Of a DNA stretch of 64,000 bases, positions 41,715 through 53,485 are shown piece after piece. Source of the stretch: Rotaria socialis. Its lineage: Eukaryota > Rotifera > Eurotatoria > Philodinida > Philodinidae. Position 1 is the first letter of the stretch; each line of letters opens with the position of its first letter. The stretch spans positions 372,001-436,000 of the forward strand of contig CAJNYU010000157.1 in the NCBI GenBank assembly GCA_905331475.1, given 5' to 3'. A model generated the notes under the pieces. The model was not told the DNA's origin. It saw nothing but the letters and a program-made list of their open reading frames with translations, and did no database searches. The translations under genes were made by a program, and so were the position numbers.

Positions 41715-43908
41715 ATTTTTGTTTTTGATTAATTGAAGCTGTGATTTCAAAACAGATTAGGAGTGATTGATTTTCATTTTTAGATGTAATTAGTTTATTG
41801 AATCATTTTTAATGAATACAACGATTGTCAAGTATCGGTAAGAAAATAAATTACATACATTGAATTATTTACAGTCACGCTCATGGCGGGGTTAAAATTT
41901 GTGACGTCATCGATTAAATGCTTAGAATAACAGAGATGCATCAGTTTTTAAATGCAATCGTCGCCTCGTAATTGCTAAAATACCTGTGAAAATACTGTAT
42001 TTCCTTTGTAATTATTAATATTAACATCAAAATACAGTAGGTATGTCTATGTGTGAGCAAATCTAATTGCCTTGTTATGTATCAGATAAATCAACAAAGT
42101 ATGCAATCAATCGATGAAACGAGAATCAAAGGGATGACTCAGTATCGTGCTTTTATTTACATGATATCTACGATGGATTTATTATTATGCGTAGTAATAA
42201 ACAAGTCGTGTCAGTTGCACGATAACTTATTTTGTCGTTGCTTATTACGTGAATAGCCGAGTCCTATCAAGTCGGCCTACAAATTACTATACTCGTTCTA
42301 TAAATAAACATAACATAATCGACGGCATAGTTGCAATTGATTTTAGTTGTGTTAACAAAAAAAAATATTTTTTGCACGAATGTTCTTTGAAAAATAACGA
42401 AAGAATTCGACCGAGTTTATTTAACTGATCTGCAATTTAATCTTTCGGATTAATATTTTCGACTTTCCAACTAAAACATTTAACATGGCCTGTGTAGGGC
42501 TTGATAAATATCATACGTTTGTAGTTATTTTCTACTGCTGTGTCTTTTACAGATAGCGATAGATGTGTAACTTAAACCTTGTATTCATGTGAAATTTAAG
42601 AACATTTTAATAGAGGAGCAAGACAAAGTAAACATTTTTTCGTTTTCGATATGTTCTTTCTGTTCTTTGCCGCGTCACCTCAACAAGTTGAGGGTGAAGG
42701 TGAGAGCACTACAAGGGTGTGCGCGTGGGTGTGTCAGTATTTTTCTTTTCTTTCGTCAATTGGTAGAGTCTAATTGTGAAGTATTATACTACTGTAATTA
42801 TTATTTTATGAAGTTCGACGAAATAAAAAAGGATGATGCCTTTTTTTTGTTGTTGTCGTATAAAAAAAATTTAAATGCTTTTAGTTTTCTGTTCTTTTTT
42901 CGCATCCGTTCGAACGAAAGTTTACCCGAGGGGTATGTCTTCAAAGTTTGAGATATATTGAATATCATATAACCTTTTTGTTTTCTATTGTAATAAACGA
43001 AAACTTATCATGAAAAATCTAGGCAAGCAAGAATAAAAATACAGGTCATTTTCATCTTTTTAGTGTAAATAGGAATATTATTACGATAACATATAGACGT
43101 TGAAAAAACAGCAAATGCACCTTTTTCTCGTCGTAAACAGTAATCTATTGTAAATGATGATTTGCAATCTTTAAGCAATATTTGTGTATGTGCTTTTTTT
43201 CTCTTGTTTTGCGATTTTAAAGTCGAAATACCTATTCAGTTACCTTGAAAATGTGTACGCTTTTATTTCTCCTTCAATACTACAGATAGATTTCCTTTTA
43301 CGCATCACGCCATAATAATCACTCATGTCGTATATAGCTTCAATCACGAGGTACATTTGACCGCGGCAAATCACGCGCCGTGTTCTCGCTATTGGAAAAC
43401 AAAAACAACAATATAGAAAAGAGAGGTGTGTGCCGGCTGGCGCACAAAGCATTCTTTATTTTTCTTTTCCGTTCTTTTTTTCTTTCGTTACAACTACAAA
43501 ACAATGACGCCATTGCTAATCGAGTAACCATTCGTAGTCGTGTATATATAATATATCTATAAGCAAACCTTTAGTATCCCTGTTCTTTTTATCTTTGTGC
43601 ACTCGTAGATAACATAAATGTACAGATTACAAACGATTCTTTTTTTTGTAGTATTTTCTCCGTTTACTCGTACGCTTGAGAAAGATGAGGAGAAAAAAAG
43701 AGTGAGAGAAGAAAAGTATGCTCTAAACAATGGTGCTGTATACACCAATGAATAATTATATCTCACTAAGGTTATTTTTATCTAGAATATGATCGTTTTG
43801 TAGTATAGCTATCTACGGTTTCTTTTTCAATATAAATATATTCATTTTTTTAATCTTTAGTACCACTTTTAAATGGTATATTATTTAAAAGAATAAATTG
43901 AAGTCACA
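41715..43908. other. Intergenic region upstream of lipin
   Basis: About 2.2 kb, with long T and A tracts. Frames up to 120 codons on either strand are low complexity and unsupported. Presumably it includes the lipin promoter and 5' UTR exons, since an intron-like TTTAG occurs at about 43860. Confidence 0.35.
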
Positions 43909-46900
43909 ATGACTTCATTCACACGTCTTGTTTCGTCGATTAGATCGGCTTACAACAATATCAATCCGTCCACACTTACCGGTGCAATTGATGTTGTTGT
44001 TGTCAGGCAAGAAGATGATACACTTCGATGTACTCCATTTCACGTTCGTTTTGGTAAATTAGGTGTGCTAAGAAATCAACAAAATAAAGTACATCAATAA
44101 ATATTTGAGCTAAATATACGTATATATATATATATTGTTCTATTTTTCAAAGGTATATATAACTATCAATGGTAATCCTGTCGAGGATTTATACATGGAA
44201 TTGGGTGAGGCTGGAGAAGCGTTATTTGTCGAAGAAGAAACTGTAAATTAATTTTAATTTGTTCTTTTTTTCCTAAAAAATGACACCTTAATTTTGATTA
44301 CTAGGATACCCAATGCCTTTCGTCAAATCGTCATTTGGAATCATCTGATGGTAATAAATTTCTTGATCCGGATAGTGCCATTTCAACAGATTATCGTTTA
44401 CAACCATCAAATATTGATTGTTCCCCTCAAATCATCAATAAACAATATGATGAAGAAGAAGCACAAGAAAATAATGAGCCTATTACAAAATATGCTTATG
44501 AACAACCATCGACGGATGCCGATGCAGTAAACTCGAATACATCTATTGTTACTCGTCGTCGTCAAAAACGATTAACGTTAAATTGTACTGAACAAACTAA
44601 TGAAAATGAAGATCAAGAAGTCGAAAAATTATATTTATCAAATCAAAATCGTTCACGCTCGCATCAGCGTACTTCAACATCTATATCTATAAATGATAAT
44701 CTAACAGATCATAGAAGTGACGAACAAACGGATTCATCCTTGGGAATCTCTCGTCAACATAGTGCCAGTGAAAATGATTTACTTCTATTTCAAATTGATG
44801 ATGAAAAACAATCGACATCATCAACACCATTTGTCGATGCGCACAGTCGTATGAGCAGTATTGATAGTCGAAAAAAATTACTACCCATTGCTAATAAAAC
44901 AGCCAATGAAATAGAAAACGATGAAAGTTATAGCAGTAGCATGGAAGATGATGACGACGATGATGCAAATTTTAAAAAAAATACAAGAACTTTATCAAAT
45001 CCAATACCTATTGAACAAAAATTGACCACCAACGATACGCAATCAACAGTTACAAGTACCGATGAATCCAATCCTATCATTGATACAATTTTTTCACAAT
45101 CAGCACCAATAACAACGAAAACAAATAATGTTTCAATTCTAATAAATCCAGTTAATGATTCATCTTCGTTTTATATAAATGAAAATTTTCTACCAACATC
45201 ATCATTTGAAAAGTAAATAAAACTTGCTTTTTCCCCTCAAACAATTATTTCGTTTTTTTTTTACAGTTCTATGCCGCTTCGATCGCCAAGTCCAAAATCA
45301 GACTCTGAATATGAATTAGATAAATCATCTCAGCAATCAGGAAGAAATAATCGATCAACGTTTGGATGGCAATGGAAATGGGGTGAACTACCGGAACAAC
45401 GACGAAGTGTTTTTCGATATCTCTGGCCTTCATCATCAAAACAGAGTACACCGAAAGAAGGAATTTATCTGGACGATATTACAAATAATAAATGTGATGA
45501 TCGTGCACGTTATTTACCTATAATGTAAGTGTCTATCGTACGCTAATTTAAAAAATCTAAACAATTTAATTTCATTAGGGATTACCCACAAAATCCGCCA
45601 AGAACTCCGAAAGATGAAGATCAAGAATCAGGAACTGGTAATTCCATACCAAACTCACCAGTTCGAGATTCTGAAGCTGCGTATGTTGAAATAAATGTTT
45701 TTTAGTTTTTGAAAAATTTGCTTTTCTTTAGTTTTCTTCTCGGTGATGTACAGCTTTCACTATGTGGACATTTAGACAATCCAGCATCGATAACCGATGG
45801 TTTATTTAAGGAACGCCTTATTCCCTATGAAAAATTTGCTACGAATCCATCGATTATCAATGATCCAAATTTAGTTGTACGCATTGGTGGAAAGTAAGTC
45901 AACGCAACATTTCTGTTAAAAAGTAAAGGTAAATAACTGATGGATTTTCTAGTTATCATAATTGGAATGTAGCATCGGCACTGATTGCTTCGGCTAGTGT
46001 CTATCATAAGACATTACCACTCGAAACAGTCGAGCAACTGCAAGAAAAAAATACACCACTACCTGTAAAACATACAATAAGTGGTATGAATCTATGGCCA
46101 TTTTCTAGCAAAGCTGTAAAGATAAAATATTTTATTCGCAAATATTTTTTTCACACGTATTTCTATGATTGCAGTCTAATCTAAAAGAAGAAAATCAACA
46201 ATCAGCATCGGCTGAAGCATTGGCTGTTGTTGTTAAATCTGAAATAGTTCCAACAACGTTACAACGACAACATTCTGTTCACAGTATGCATAGAATTGAC
46301 AGTGAGCAAGAAGATCAAGAAGTAACAAAATTAACCGAAAAAATGGAAAATAAACAAGTAACTCCAGTACATACTGAACCGAAAAAGAAAACAATGATTC
46401 TCACATCTGATCAATTGAAACGACTTAATCTTAAACCCGGTATGAATCATGTTGAATTTAGTGTTACAACATCGTTACAAGGTACAACATATGCTGAATC
46501 AAATATATTTCTATTTGATCATATGACGAAATTCGTTATATCAGATATTGATGGTACAATAACAAAGTAAATTTTGATTACAAAAAAATTGTAATTTATT
46601 TTTATACTAAATTAAATTTAGATCAGACGTGTTCGGTCATATTTTTCCATTGTTTGGTAAAGATTGGTCACATGATGGTATTGCTGAATTTTTTCAGGCT
46701 ATTCAAGAAAACGGTTATCAATTCGTTTATTTATCTGCTCGTGCTATTGGACAAAGTCGAGTAACAAGAAATTTTTTAAGAAATATAACTCAATCTGGCT
46801 TTGGACTACCAATCGGTCCGTTATTTATTTCACCAGATACATTAGTCACTGCACTTTATAGGTTTGTTTATTTGATAAGAAATAAAAGTTGTTTTTGAAT

Positions 46901-47573
46901 TTTTCTGTTTTGTTTTTAGAGAAGTCATTGCAAAACGACCTGAAGATTTTAAAATTCAATGTTTAAAAAATATTGCCAGTTTGTTTCCAGATAAAAATCC
47001 ATTTTATGCTGGTTTTGGTAATCGAATCAATGTAAGCATAGTCTAGGAAATAATCTAGAGTGTGGGTCGGTAAAGACCCAGAATCAAAACATGTATTTAA
47101 TATCTTTTTACAGGATCAGTATGCATATACTGCTGTCGGCATACCAGTGACTCGTATATTTACGATTAATCCTCGCGGTGAAGTTGTTCGACAAGAAATA
47201 CCCCAAATATTATCTACTTCGTATGTGTGAAAACTCCTGTCTTTTTTAAATTTAATTATTGAATATTTATAGATATAAAAATTTACATGAACTAGTTGAT
47301 CAAGTATTTCCTCCAATGGATTCATTTTCTGCAAGTGAATCTTATTCTTCGTTTACATTTTGGCGTGAAGAAGCAAAAATAAATCCATTTGAAGCTGAAA
47401 TGCGTTCACATTTAGAAGAAATAAATGCACGACAAAAATCCAAAGGCAAAAGCTCAACACAACAACTCACTGGAGTTTCACCAAAAGCAACATCAACAAC
47501 TACAGCGACAAAAAATGGCGAAAAATTATCAACAACAACTCAAGCCACCGAAAATACAGTGAAGAAGGCATAG
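43909..47573 (+). CDS. LPIN: Lipin, Mg2+-dependent phosphatidate phosphatase
   Basis: Lipins convert phosphatidate to diacylglycerol for glycerolipid synthesis and shuttle between cytosol, ER and nucleus. Twelve exons join in frame: 43909-44088, 44153-44242, 44305-45212, 45267-45524, 45579-45680, 45732-45893, 45953-46115, 46175-46566, 46622-46861, 46920-47031, 47114-47220 and 47273-47573 (1004 aa). The N-LIP domain covers residues 1-90. A long polar, Ser/Asp/Asn-rich linker (about 95-390) follows. A Trp-rich patch [11 protein letters not shown] lies near 426-436. The C-LIP HAD-type phosphatase contains DIDGT (745-749) with nucleophile D745, followed by KSDVFGH. The C-terminal tail is Thr/Lys-rich. 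The length is near vertebrate lipins (about 890-930). It appears intact; no diverged copy is in the window. Confidence 0.93.
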
Positions 47574-49034
47574 ATAAAAAAAATGCCATTTGCTCTTTCC
47601 TATTGAATTGATCAATATCAACATGTCAGATGATAATAAACAATAATTTGTATCATTCATTCCTCCGTTCTAATTGAACTTATTTTTCCTTCCGTTTTTT
47701 GTTCATCTATGATGTTTTTTTTGTCTTTCTGTTTCGTCTTTGATTGATAAGTGGGTATTTTTATTCTTTCAACAGTATTTTTATGTGTGCGTGTGTTTGG
47801 TGTGTGCACTCATCGTGATGATTCATTGAATCAATAGCAAAAAACTACATTTGTGGGGGATGCCACGTAACTACGGACTGTATCGAGTGTTTTTACAATC
47901 AATGATCATCATTAGTGAACGGTCATAAGTGCACGAAAGTATTAGACTGTAAAGTAGAAAATAATTTTTAGAGAACTATAAATAGATAAATGAAAATAAG
48001 CGATGGCTTTCTTACGTTGTTCTTGTAGTTCTCTTCGAAATTATAAAAACGAAATGGGGATAGGATATTTTCTCAATTATGAATATCTATATTGTTCAGA
48101 TAGTGGAGTTGTCTTTAGCTAAATTCGTACCATCAATTTTCAACCACATTGAGCACTGTACGAGTTATTTTTCAGTACTGTAGAAGGGAGTGAGTTCTTA
48201 CTGTGTATACTCATACCCGAACGTCGTACCTATAATCATCCACACTCTCGCTCATGGAACCATGAATTTGTGGGAAGTACACTGGAAACGTGGGCCGGAA
48301 AAAATTTACAGATACTGCTTCCGGAATTCGATTGAAAATCACTAAATTAGAGTGTCTCCCGCCGTACGTACTTGACCTGAGATAATAATGATGCGAAATA
48401 GTAACTAAAAATACCGCAAAATGTTATGCTTTGTGTACATTATTTTTATTTACTGTAAATCATTTTATCACGCTCAAATTAATCAATATCCTATACAGAA
48501 ATCGTTTTTTTGGCATTTTTTGATCGTTTCGCATCATCATTTTATTACTCTTTTGGACCATTTTAATGCTATTTCTCCGTTTCAAAACCTATCCTGATAA
48601 CTATATTGCATTGACACTCAGATACTGATTTCTTTTTCAATGAGTCAATCGTCGAAGAATTTTACGTCTAAGAAAGGTACCTCTCGCTGTATTTGTTGCA
48701 TCCGAGACGAGCGACTGTGTATTTTTTTATTTCATTTATCGTGTGAAGAATAAAAAAACATGTGCTATTTGACTTTATGCTTTCTTTTATTTGTACAAGC
48801 CATCCCTTTTCACAGCAAATCTTACATATGAAGCAACAAACGAAAGATTTCACCGGACTATGAGTAAGAAATTCCTGTTTAAATAAAGATGAATCAATTG
48901 AAGTCTTTCATCATTTGTTGCATGAGCGAATCATTTACCGTCATTGAATACTAAATCAAGTATTATTACCTAACCCTTAAGATTGGTAGAAGTGATCAAC
49001 AATTGCTAATTCATTTCTTTATGCGCATTCTCGC
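47574..49034. other. Intergenic region downstream of lipin
   Basis: The first 200 bp are T-rich 3' UTR-like. The remainder is AT-rich with no recognisable gene. Confidence 0.35.
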
Positions 49035-49949
49035 TAGGGATGCACCAGTTCCAAGTTCAACCAATTCAATTCCAATTCTTGGCTTGGAATTGGTCGGAAT
49101 TGGTTGGAATTGGAATTACTCTGGAATTGGTTTAGAATTGGTTTAGAATTGGTCGGAATTGGTCTGAAACCGGTATAGAATTGGCTTAGTCTTGACTAGC
49201 AAGTGGTTTAATTTGCCAAAAATAAAATAAAGAAACTGGGACGTATAATGCCTTAAATCTGAAAATTGAGATTTTTATCATAAAAGCTACCACTTGAGCC
49301 ACAATTAATAACATATTTGGAATTAGCGCAAAAACCTGACTCGAACAATTTATATTTTAATTACTTTCGGCAACTCTTTTTTTCTACGGAAAATTCACCT
49401 GGGGTACTCCTCAGGGTTCAGTCCAATAATACAAAATGACTTTTTTTTCAGTCCTCAGGCATGCGATTTTTTCTATATTACTAAACATTTTACATGCTCC
49501 ATAGTTAATTACTGCTGTCCAAGTTGCTTTCTGATTAGTTTCTTTTTTTGACTGAACCCTGAGGGGTACCCCAGGTGAATTTTCGGCAGAACAAAAGAGC
49601 TGCCGAAAGTAATTAAAATATAAATTGTTCGAGTCAGGTTTTTGCGCTAATTCCAAATATGTTATTAATTGTGGCTCAAGTGGTAGCCTTTTATGATAAA
49701 AATCTGAATTTTAAGATTTAAGGCCTTATACGTCCCCCTTTCTTTATTTTATTTTTGGCAAATTAAAGCACTAGCTAGTCAAGACTAATCAATTGTACCA
49801 TCAATTTCAGTTAATTCTACACTCATTCAGAGCCAATTCTATACCGGTTTCAGACCAATTTCGACCAATTCTAAACCAATTCCAATTCCAACAAATTCCG
49901 ACCAATTCTAAGAATTGAATAGACTCGAATTGGAATTGGTGCATCCCTA
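49035..49949. mobile_element. 915-bp foldback hAT-like element with 8-bp target duplication
   Basis: The element starts TAGGGATGCACCA and ends TGGTGCATCCCTA. It is flanked on both sides by the identical octamer ATTCTCGC (49027-49034 and 49950-49957). An 8-bp duplication with TAGGG/CAGGG-type ends is typical of the hAT superfamily. The two arms are reverse complements for about 390-400 bp each: 49035-~49423 and ~49548-49949. They surround a loop of about 125 bp. The outer arms contain many AATTGG/CCAATT repeats; the inner arms are near-perfect copies. There is no transposase. If transcribed it would form a long hairpin. Confidence 0.88.
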
Positions 49950-49957
49950 ATTCTCGC

Positions 49958-50433
49958 CCACCAGGAGATTAATTTTTGTCCATCAAATCACTTTGACGAT
50001 CTGCCTGCTGGTGTGGGTTGGGAGTGTCAGGGTTCCTCATTCCAATGGGTTCCATTTCTTAAGAACAAAACACATTTTGAAATTGTTTTTCATGCAATTT
50101 GCACCACAATGGGAAGTTATTAAAGAGTTTTACTGTCTTTTCGCATAGATTTGCTATCGGCTCCTGGGAACAGAACAGGAAACTGGCATCCCTAGTATGG
50201 ATGTCGGTACGGTTCTGGATGCTACTCTGGATGTAGGTGGAAAAGATAATACTCACACCCACCCTCTAGTCTACTGGTAGAAATTTCTAGATTAGAATGC
50301 AGGCGAATTTATCGACCCTGTCGTGAAGCAGGACTGTACTGCGGCTATTGGTGAATCTTATAGATCTACAGCTGCTACGTCAGCTGACAATCTCTTTTAT
50401 TATCTTCTTGCCACTTTGTTTTTCTTGTTTAGA
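49958..50433. other. Upstream region of the ART-like ORF
   Basis: It contains GTGTGGG-rich sequence near 50010 and a CACACCCACCCTCTAGT stretch near 50250 that is partly mirrored downstream of the ORF. A TTTTCTTGTTTAG acceptor-like signal ends at 50432, one base before the ATG. Confidence 0.4.
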
Positions 50434-51972
50434 ATGTCAACTTCTATGATCTCATCTCAAGCTAAATTGAGAATCCAAAGCCTTGCTAAACCAGACGGCT
50501 CTTTTCATTGGTCTTTCGGATCTGAGCAAAGATCATCCTCGTCGTCTACGTATCCATCTTATGATTTATATGTAAATGGTACAATTATTGATATAAGGGA
50601 TGATGAATTCTGGAGTGCGCTATTCAGCTGTGACGTGCTTAAGAAACTGGACGGAATTGGAATCGGCGACCGCGACCGTGCTTATGGAATGAGTGCTGGA
50701 GGCCTACACGTACTCCTCCCTCATCTCGCTCGGTTAGCTACACCTTCATCAATTCCGTACAAGCCGTTCAATTGGTTCGTTTCCTTTAATCAAGACTTCA
50801 GCTCCAAGAATGACTATATGCAATTCATGTCAATAATAGCATCGCTTATCCGTCAAAATCGTTTACTTACAGTGATACTCCCGCGTGCTGATGGGCCTTT
50901 GAATAAACAACTATTTATGGATGAGGTACCTGAAGCTAGTCTAGACGTTGCTCACGCAATTCTTGTTACTCATTCTCTTATATCACTACACTGGCCAGGT
51001 GCGATAGGTGTCAAAGATGCTTCGCATTATAACGACTTACATGTATGCCATCCTAAACAACTTTCACAAGTGTTGTTTGCTGCTTTAGAAAAGAATGTTT
51101 CTCTCACTGAAGTCGATTTTTATTGCGGTTGTTTTGATAGATATTCTGGTTTTGATAATATTCTAAAGCCATTGCTTGCACGTAATAAAGCACTACCTTC
51201 GATGAACGCTGATGTCGCTGCCGGTCATGTCGACGGTAAATGGGATTCTAGTTGCCCATCTGATCTCGTACGTGATTTAGTCGCTGCTAAGTTCAACATA
51301 CACCGTTCTTTTTTCAACAGCACTGGAGATATGTGCTTTTGTGAGTCATGCCATAAAATGTCAGGCAACAAGTCAATGTACTCACGTGGCATCCCACCTT
51401 CTCGCTATGCAATACCAATAGGCTGGGTCAGAATCGGTCTGAAAGTACACGAAGGGCTTGCTGAGAGCAATGAGATATTCAAGAAATGGCACATTTCATA
51501 TCATGGAACTACAGCCAACAGTATAGAACCCATATTCCGCGGCGGATTACACTTACTAAAACCTGGTGATGTGGCATTGGGTGGAGCAGCCATAGGTGTT
51601 AGACCTGGTCACATTCCTCAAGTAATTAGTCGAACGAATCGTTACACAGGTATGAATGAATTGTTTGATATTAACCAAATATTCACATCACCATCTATTC
51701 GTTATGCATCACATCCTGCTTATGCACAACAATTTATTGTCGATCATCCTCAACGTGCTGGTGTACTACTCGGAATGCGATTTGTGTTTCAATGTCGCCA
51801 GCGTCCTGGCTCTTACACAATTGGGCATGAAACAGTTGGCGCGCGCGACATAAAACTAGATCCGCACTTTGATAACAACGAACTCGAATGGTATACTAAA
51901 GAGAGCGCAGGAATAGTTCTATTTGGCCTATGTGTGCAAGTAAGATGCATATCTCAGCGGCCCACAAAATAA
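50434..51972 (+). CDS. Intronless protein with NEURL4-like C-terminal domain, candidate ADP-ribosyltransferase fold
   Basis: A single open frame encodes 512 aa from ATG 50434; a splice-acceptor-like TTTAG sits just before it, so a leader exon or trans-splicing is possible. Residues 1-300 are of unknown fold with some leucine-rich-like segments (LLTVILP, SLISLHWP, SLTEVDF). From 300 on it has CFCESCH (301-307, possible metal site), then YAIPIGWVRIGLKV, KKWHISYHGT (350-359), IFTSPSIRYASHPAYA (416-431), a PGSY strand and NELEWYT (482-488). This layout matches, from memory, the extreme C-terminus of NEURL4-type proteins. The His of YHGT (H357), the Tyr of SIRY (Y424) and Glu of ELEW (E483 or E485) are arranged like the H-Y-E triad of PARP-type ADP-ribosyltransferases. 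Enzymatic activity is inference. The lack of introns contrasts with the neighbouring housekeeping genes. Confidence 0.75.
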   Translation: MSTSMISSQAKLRIQSLAKPDGSFHWSFGSEQRSSSSSTYPSYDLYVNGTIIDIRDDEFWSALFSCDVLKKLDGIGIGDRDRAYGMSAGGLHVLLPHLARLATPSSIPYKPFNWFVSFNQDFSSKNDYMQFMSIIASLIRQNRLLTVILPRADGPLNKQLFMDEVPEASLDVAHAILVTHSLISLHWPGAIGVKDASHYNDLHVCHPKQLSQVLFAALEKNVSLTEVDFYCGCFDRYSGFDNILKPLLARNKALPSMNADVAAGHVDGKWDSSCPSDLVRDLVAAKFNIHRSFFNSTGDMCFCESCHKMSGNKSMYSRGIPPSRYAIPIGWVRIGLKVHEGLAESNEIFKKWHISYHGTTANSIEPIFRGGLHLLKPGDVALGGAAIGVRPGHIPQVISRTNRYTGMNELFDINQIFTSPSIRYASHPAYAQQFIVDHPQRAGVLLGMRFVFQCRQRPGSYTIGHETVGARDIKLDPHFDNNELEWYTKESAGIVLFGLCVQVRCISQRPTK

Positions 51973-53204
51973 AAACAATTTTTTCAGTGATTATCAGGGT
52001 GTATGGGTGTAGGTGTGAGCATGAGCGGTGTACCACAGAAGCGAGGCTTTGAAATTGGCACCCCTAGAGAAAATCAGGGGTTGCAATAAAATTTTATTGC
52101 TTCTCCTGTTATTCCCACATTTCGTATAGTTAAAATTCGAAGGATGTTTACGCACTAGAGGGTGTGGATGATAGTCTTCTCATTGCCGACACCCACAGCC
52201 ATCCCAGTAATGAGAGTAATAATCTTGATCAAAATGAAGGCTTTATTCTTTGAATGAGTACTTCTGCAATGTCACCATTCAGAAAATCACATAAAATACT
52301 ATCTTCAAGTGATTCAGGGCTACTTCAGAATGGGATACTGCAAAGAAATGATACGCTTATTTACTTATAGTAATTTATTCTTCTGTCTTTTTTTAAAATT
52401 ATTTCTTCTGTTTTTTTGTAAACGATTACCAATCCACTAACAAGTTTCTCTAGACAAAAAGAAATTATTTTAAGTGCAATATCATGGATGGGGAGGCAAC
52501 AATTCATATCGTAGTTGGACTTATATTGTTCTTGAAAGTATTTGTATCATTGCATTTATTATCTTTCTTATTCTTCATAAAATATGACAAACGCAAGTTA
52601 ATTTAAATTTAGGTTAAATATATAAAACATGCAATTTCTCGAGATACGAAGTAAATATTTTTATGCTTTATTACTTGCTTTGAATTCAAAAGAATTCTCC
52701 AAACATTTCAATTTCCAAATTTTGTTTTTCTTTCACAACGAGTCAATTTGGAAGGAGCTTATTGCGTCGAATATCGCCTGGTGACTAGAAAGCAATGTCT
52801 GCCTATGAACAAAGCCAATTAGCAATACAATTAGAATGAGAGCATGTTCCAACAGCTATGTCTGATGATTAAATGTAGCCTAATTGTTGCATGACCAACA
52901 ATAAGGCACCATTCATTTTGCCAATCGCCAGTTATTTCTTTACCTTTGTTATATATATATATATAGAAAAAGCATGCACAAAAAACATTCATATTGAACT
53001 TGTCTGATATCACTGTTAAACATTATCATATACATATATCGTTAATCAATAAGGTAAGTTATATTGAAGAAATTTTTTATCCGATAGAAAATCTTAAAAG
53101 ATACTTCTCATAATGAATCGCATAGAAGACCAGAGAGAGCACTCGACAAATGTTATTAGGCATCAGCTGATGACCAGTAAAGAGGAAAAACTATTCTACA
53201 GCTA
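51973..53204. other. Intergenic region downstream of the ART-like ORF
   Basis: It holds a perfect 18-bp palindrome GCAATAAAATTTTATTGC (52083-52100) and an ACTAGAGGGTGTGG stretch near 52154 that mirrors sequence upstream of the ORF. A 40-codon frame at 52484-52606 could encode a single membrane helix. No other gene is seen. Confidence 0.4.
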
Positions 53205-53485
53205 TACCCAAGTCGAACATTCCGGTCCCGGAAACTGCTAGTCCTGTGATATTCCGGAGATTTCATGGAAGCAGTATTCCGGTGAAAGGATCCGGTGACC
53301 GGATTTATCCGATTCCGGCCGGAATCGACAGGAACCTGTCAAAACTGGTAGCCGGATACGGTTTCCGGATTCCTGCATCGAATTCCGAATAATTCCTGGT
53401 GGGTTCCGGTCGGAACCAGCGAGTTTCTTGCAGACTTTCGCCGGAAATTCACGGAATACTGCTTCAGGAATCATTGTCCTGGGTA
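53205..53485. repeat. 281-bp CCGGAA-rich imperfect foldback repeat
   Basis: The segment is clearly richer in GC than its surroundings and contains more than ten TTCCGG/CCGGAA motifs in both orientations. The ends TACCCAAGTCGAACATTCC and, as reverse complement, TACCCAGGACAATGATTCC match partly, and GCAGTATTCCG occurs on both arms. It is probably an old palindromic repeat or MITE. No target duplication is obvious. Confidence 0.5.

Noticed and set aside
44294..44530. Second frame over the lipin linker exon
   Set aside because: Shadow of the lipin exon; Met-rich and without homology.
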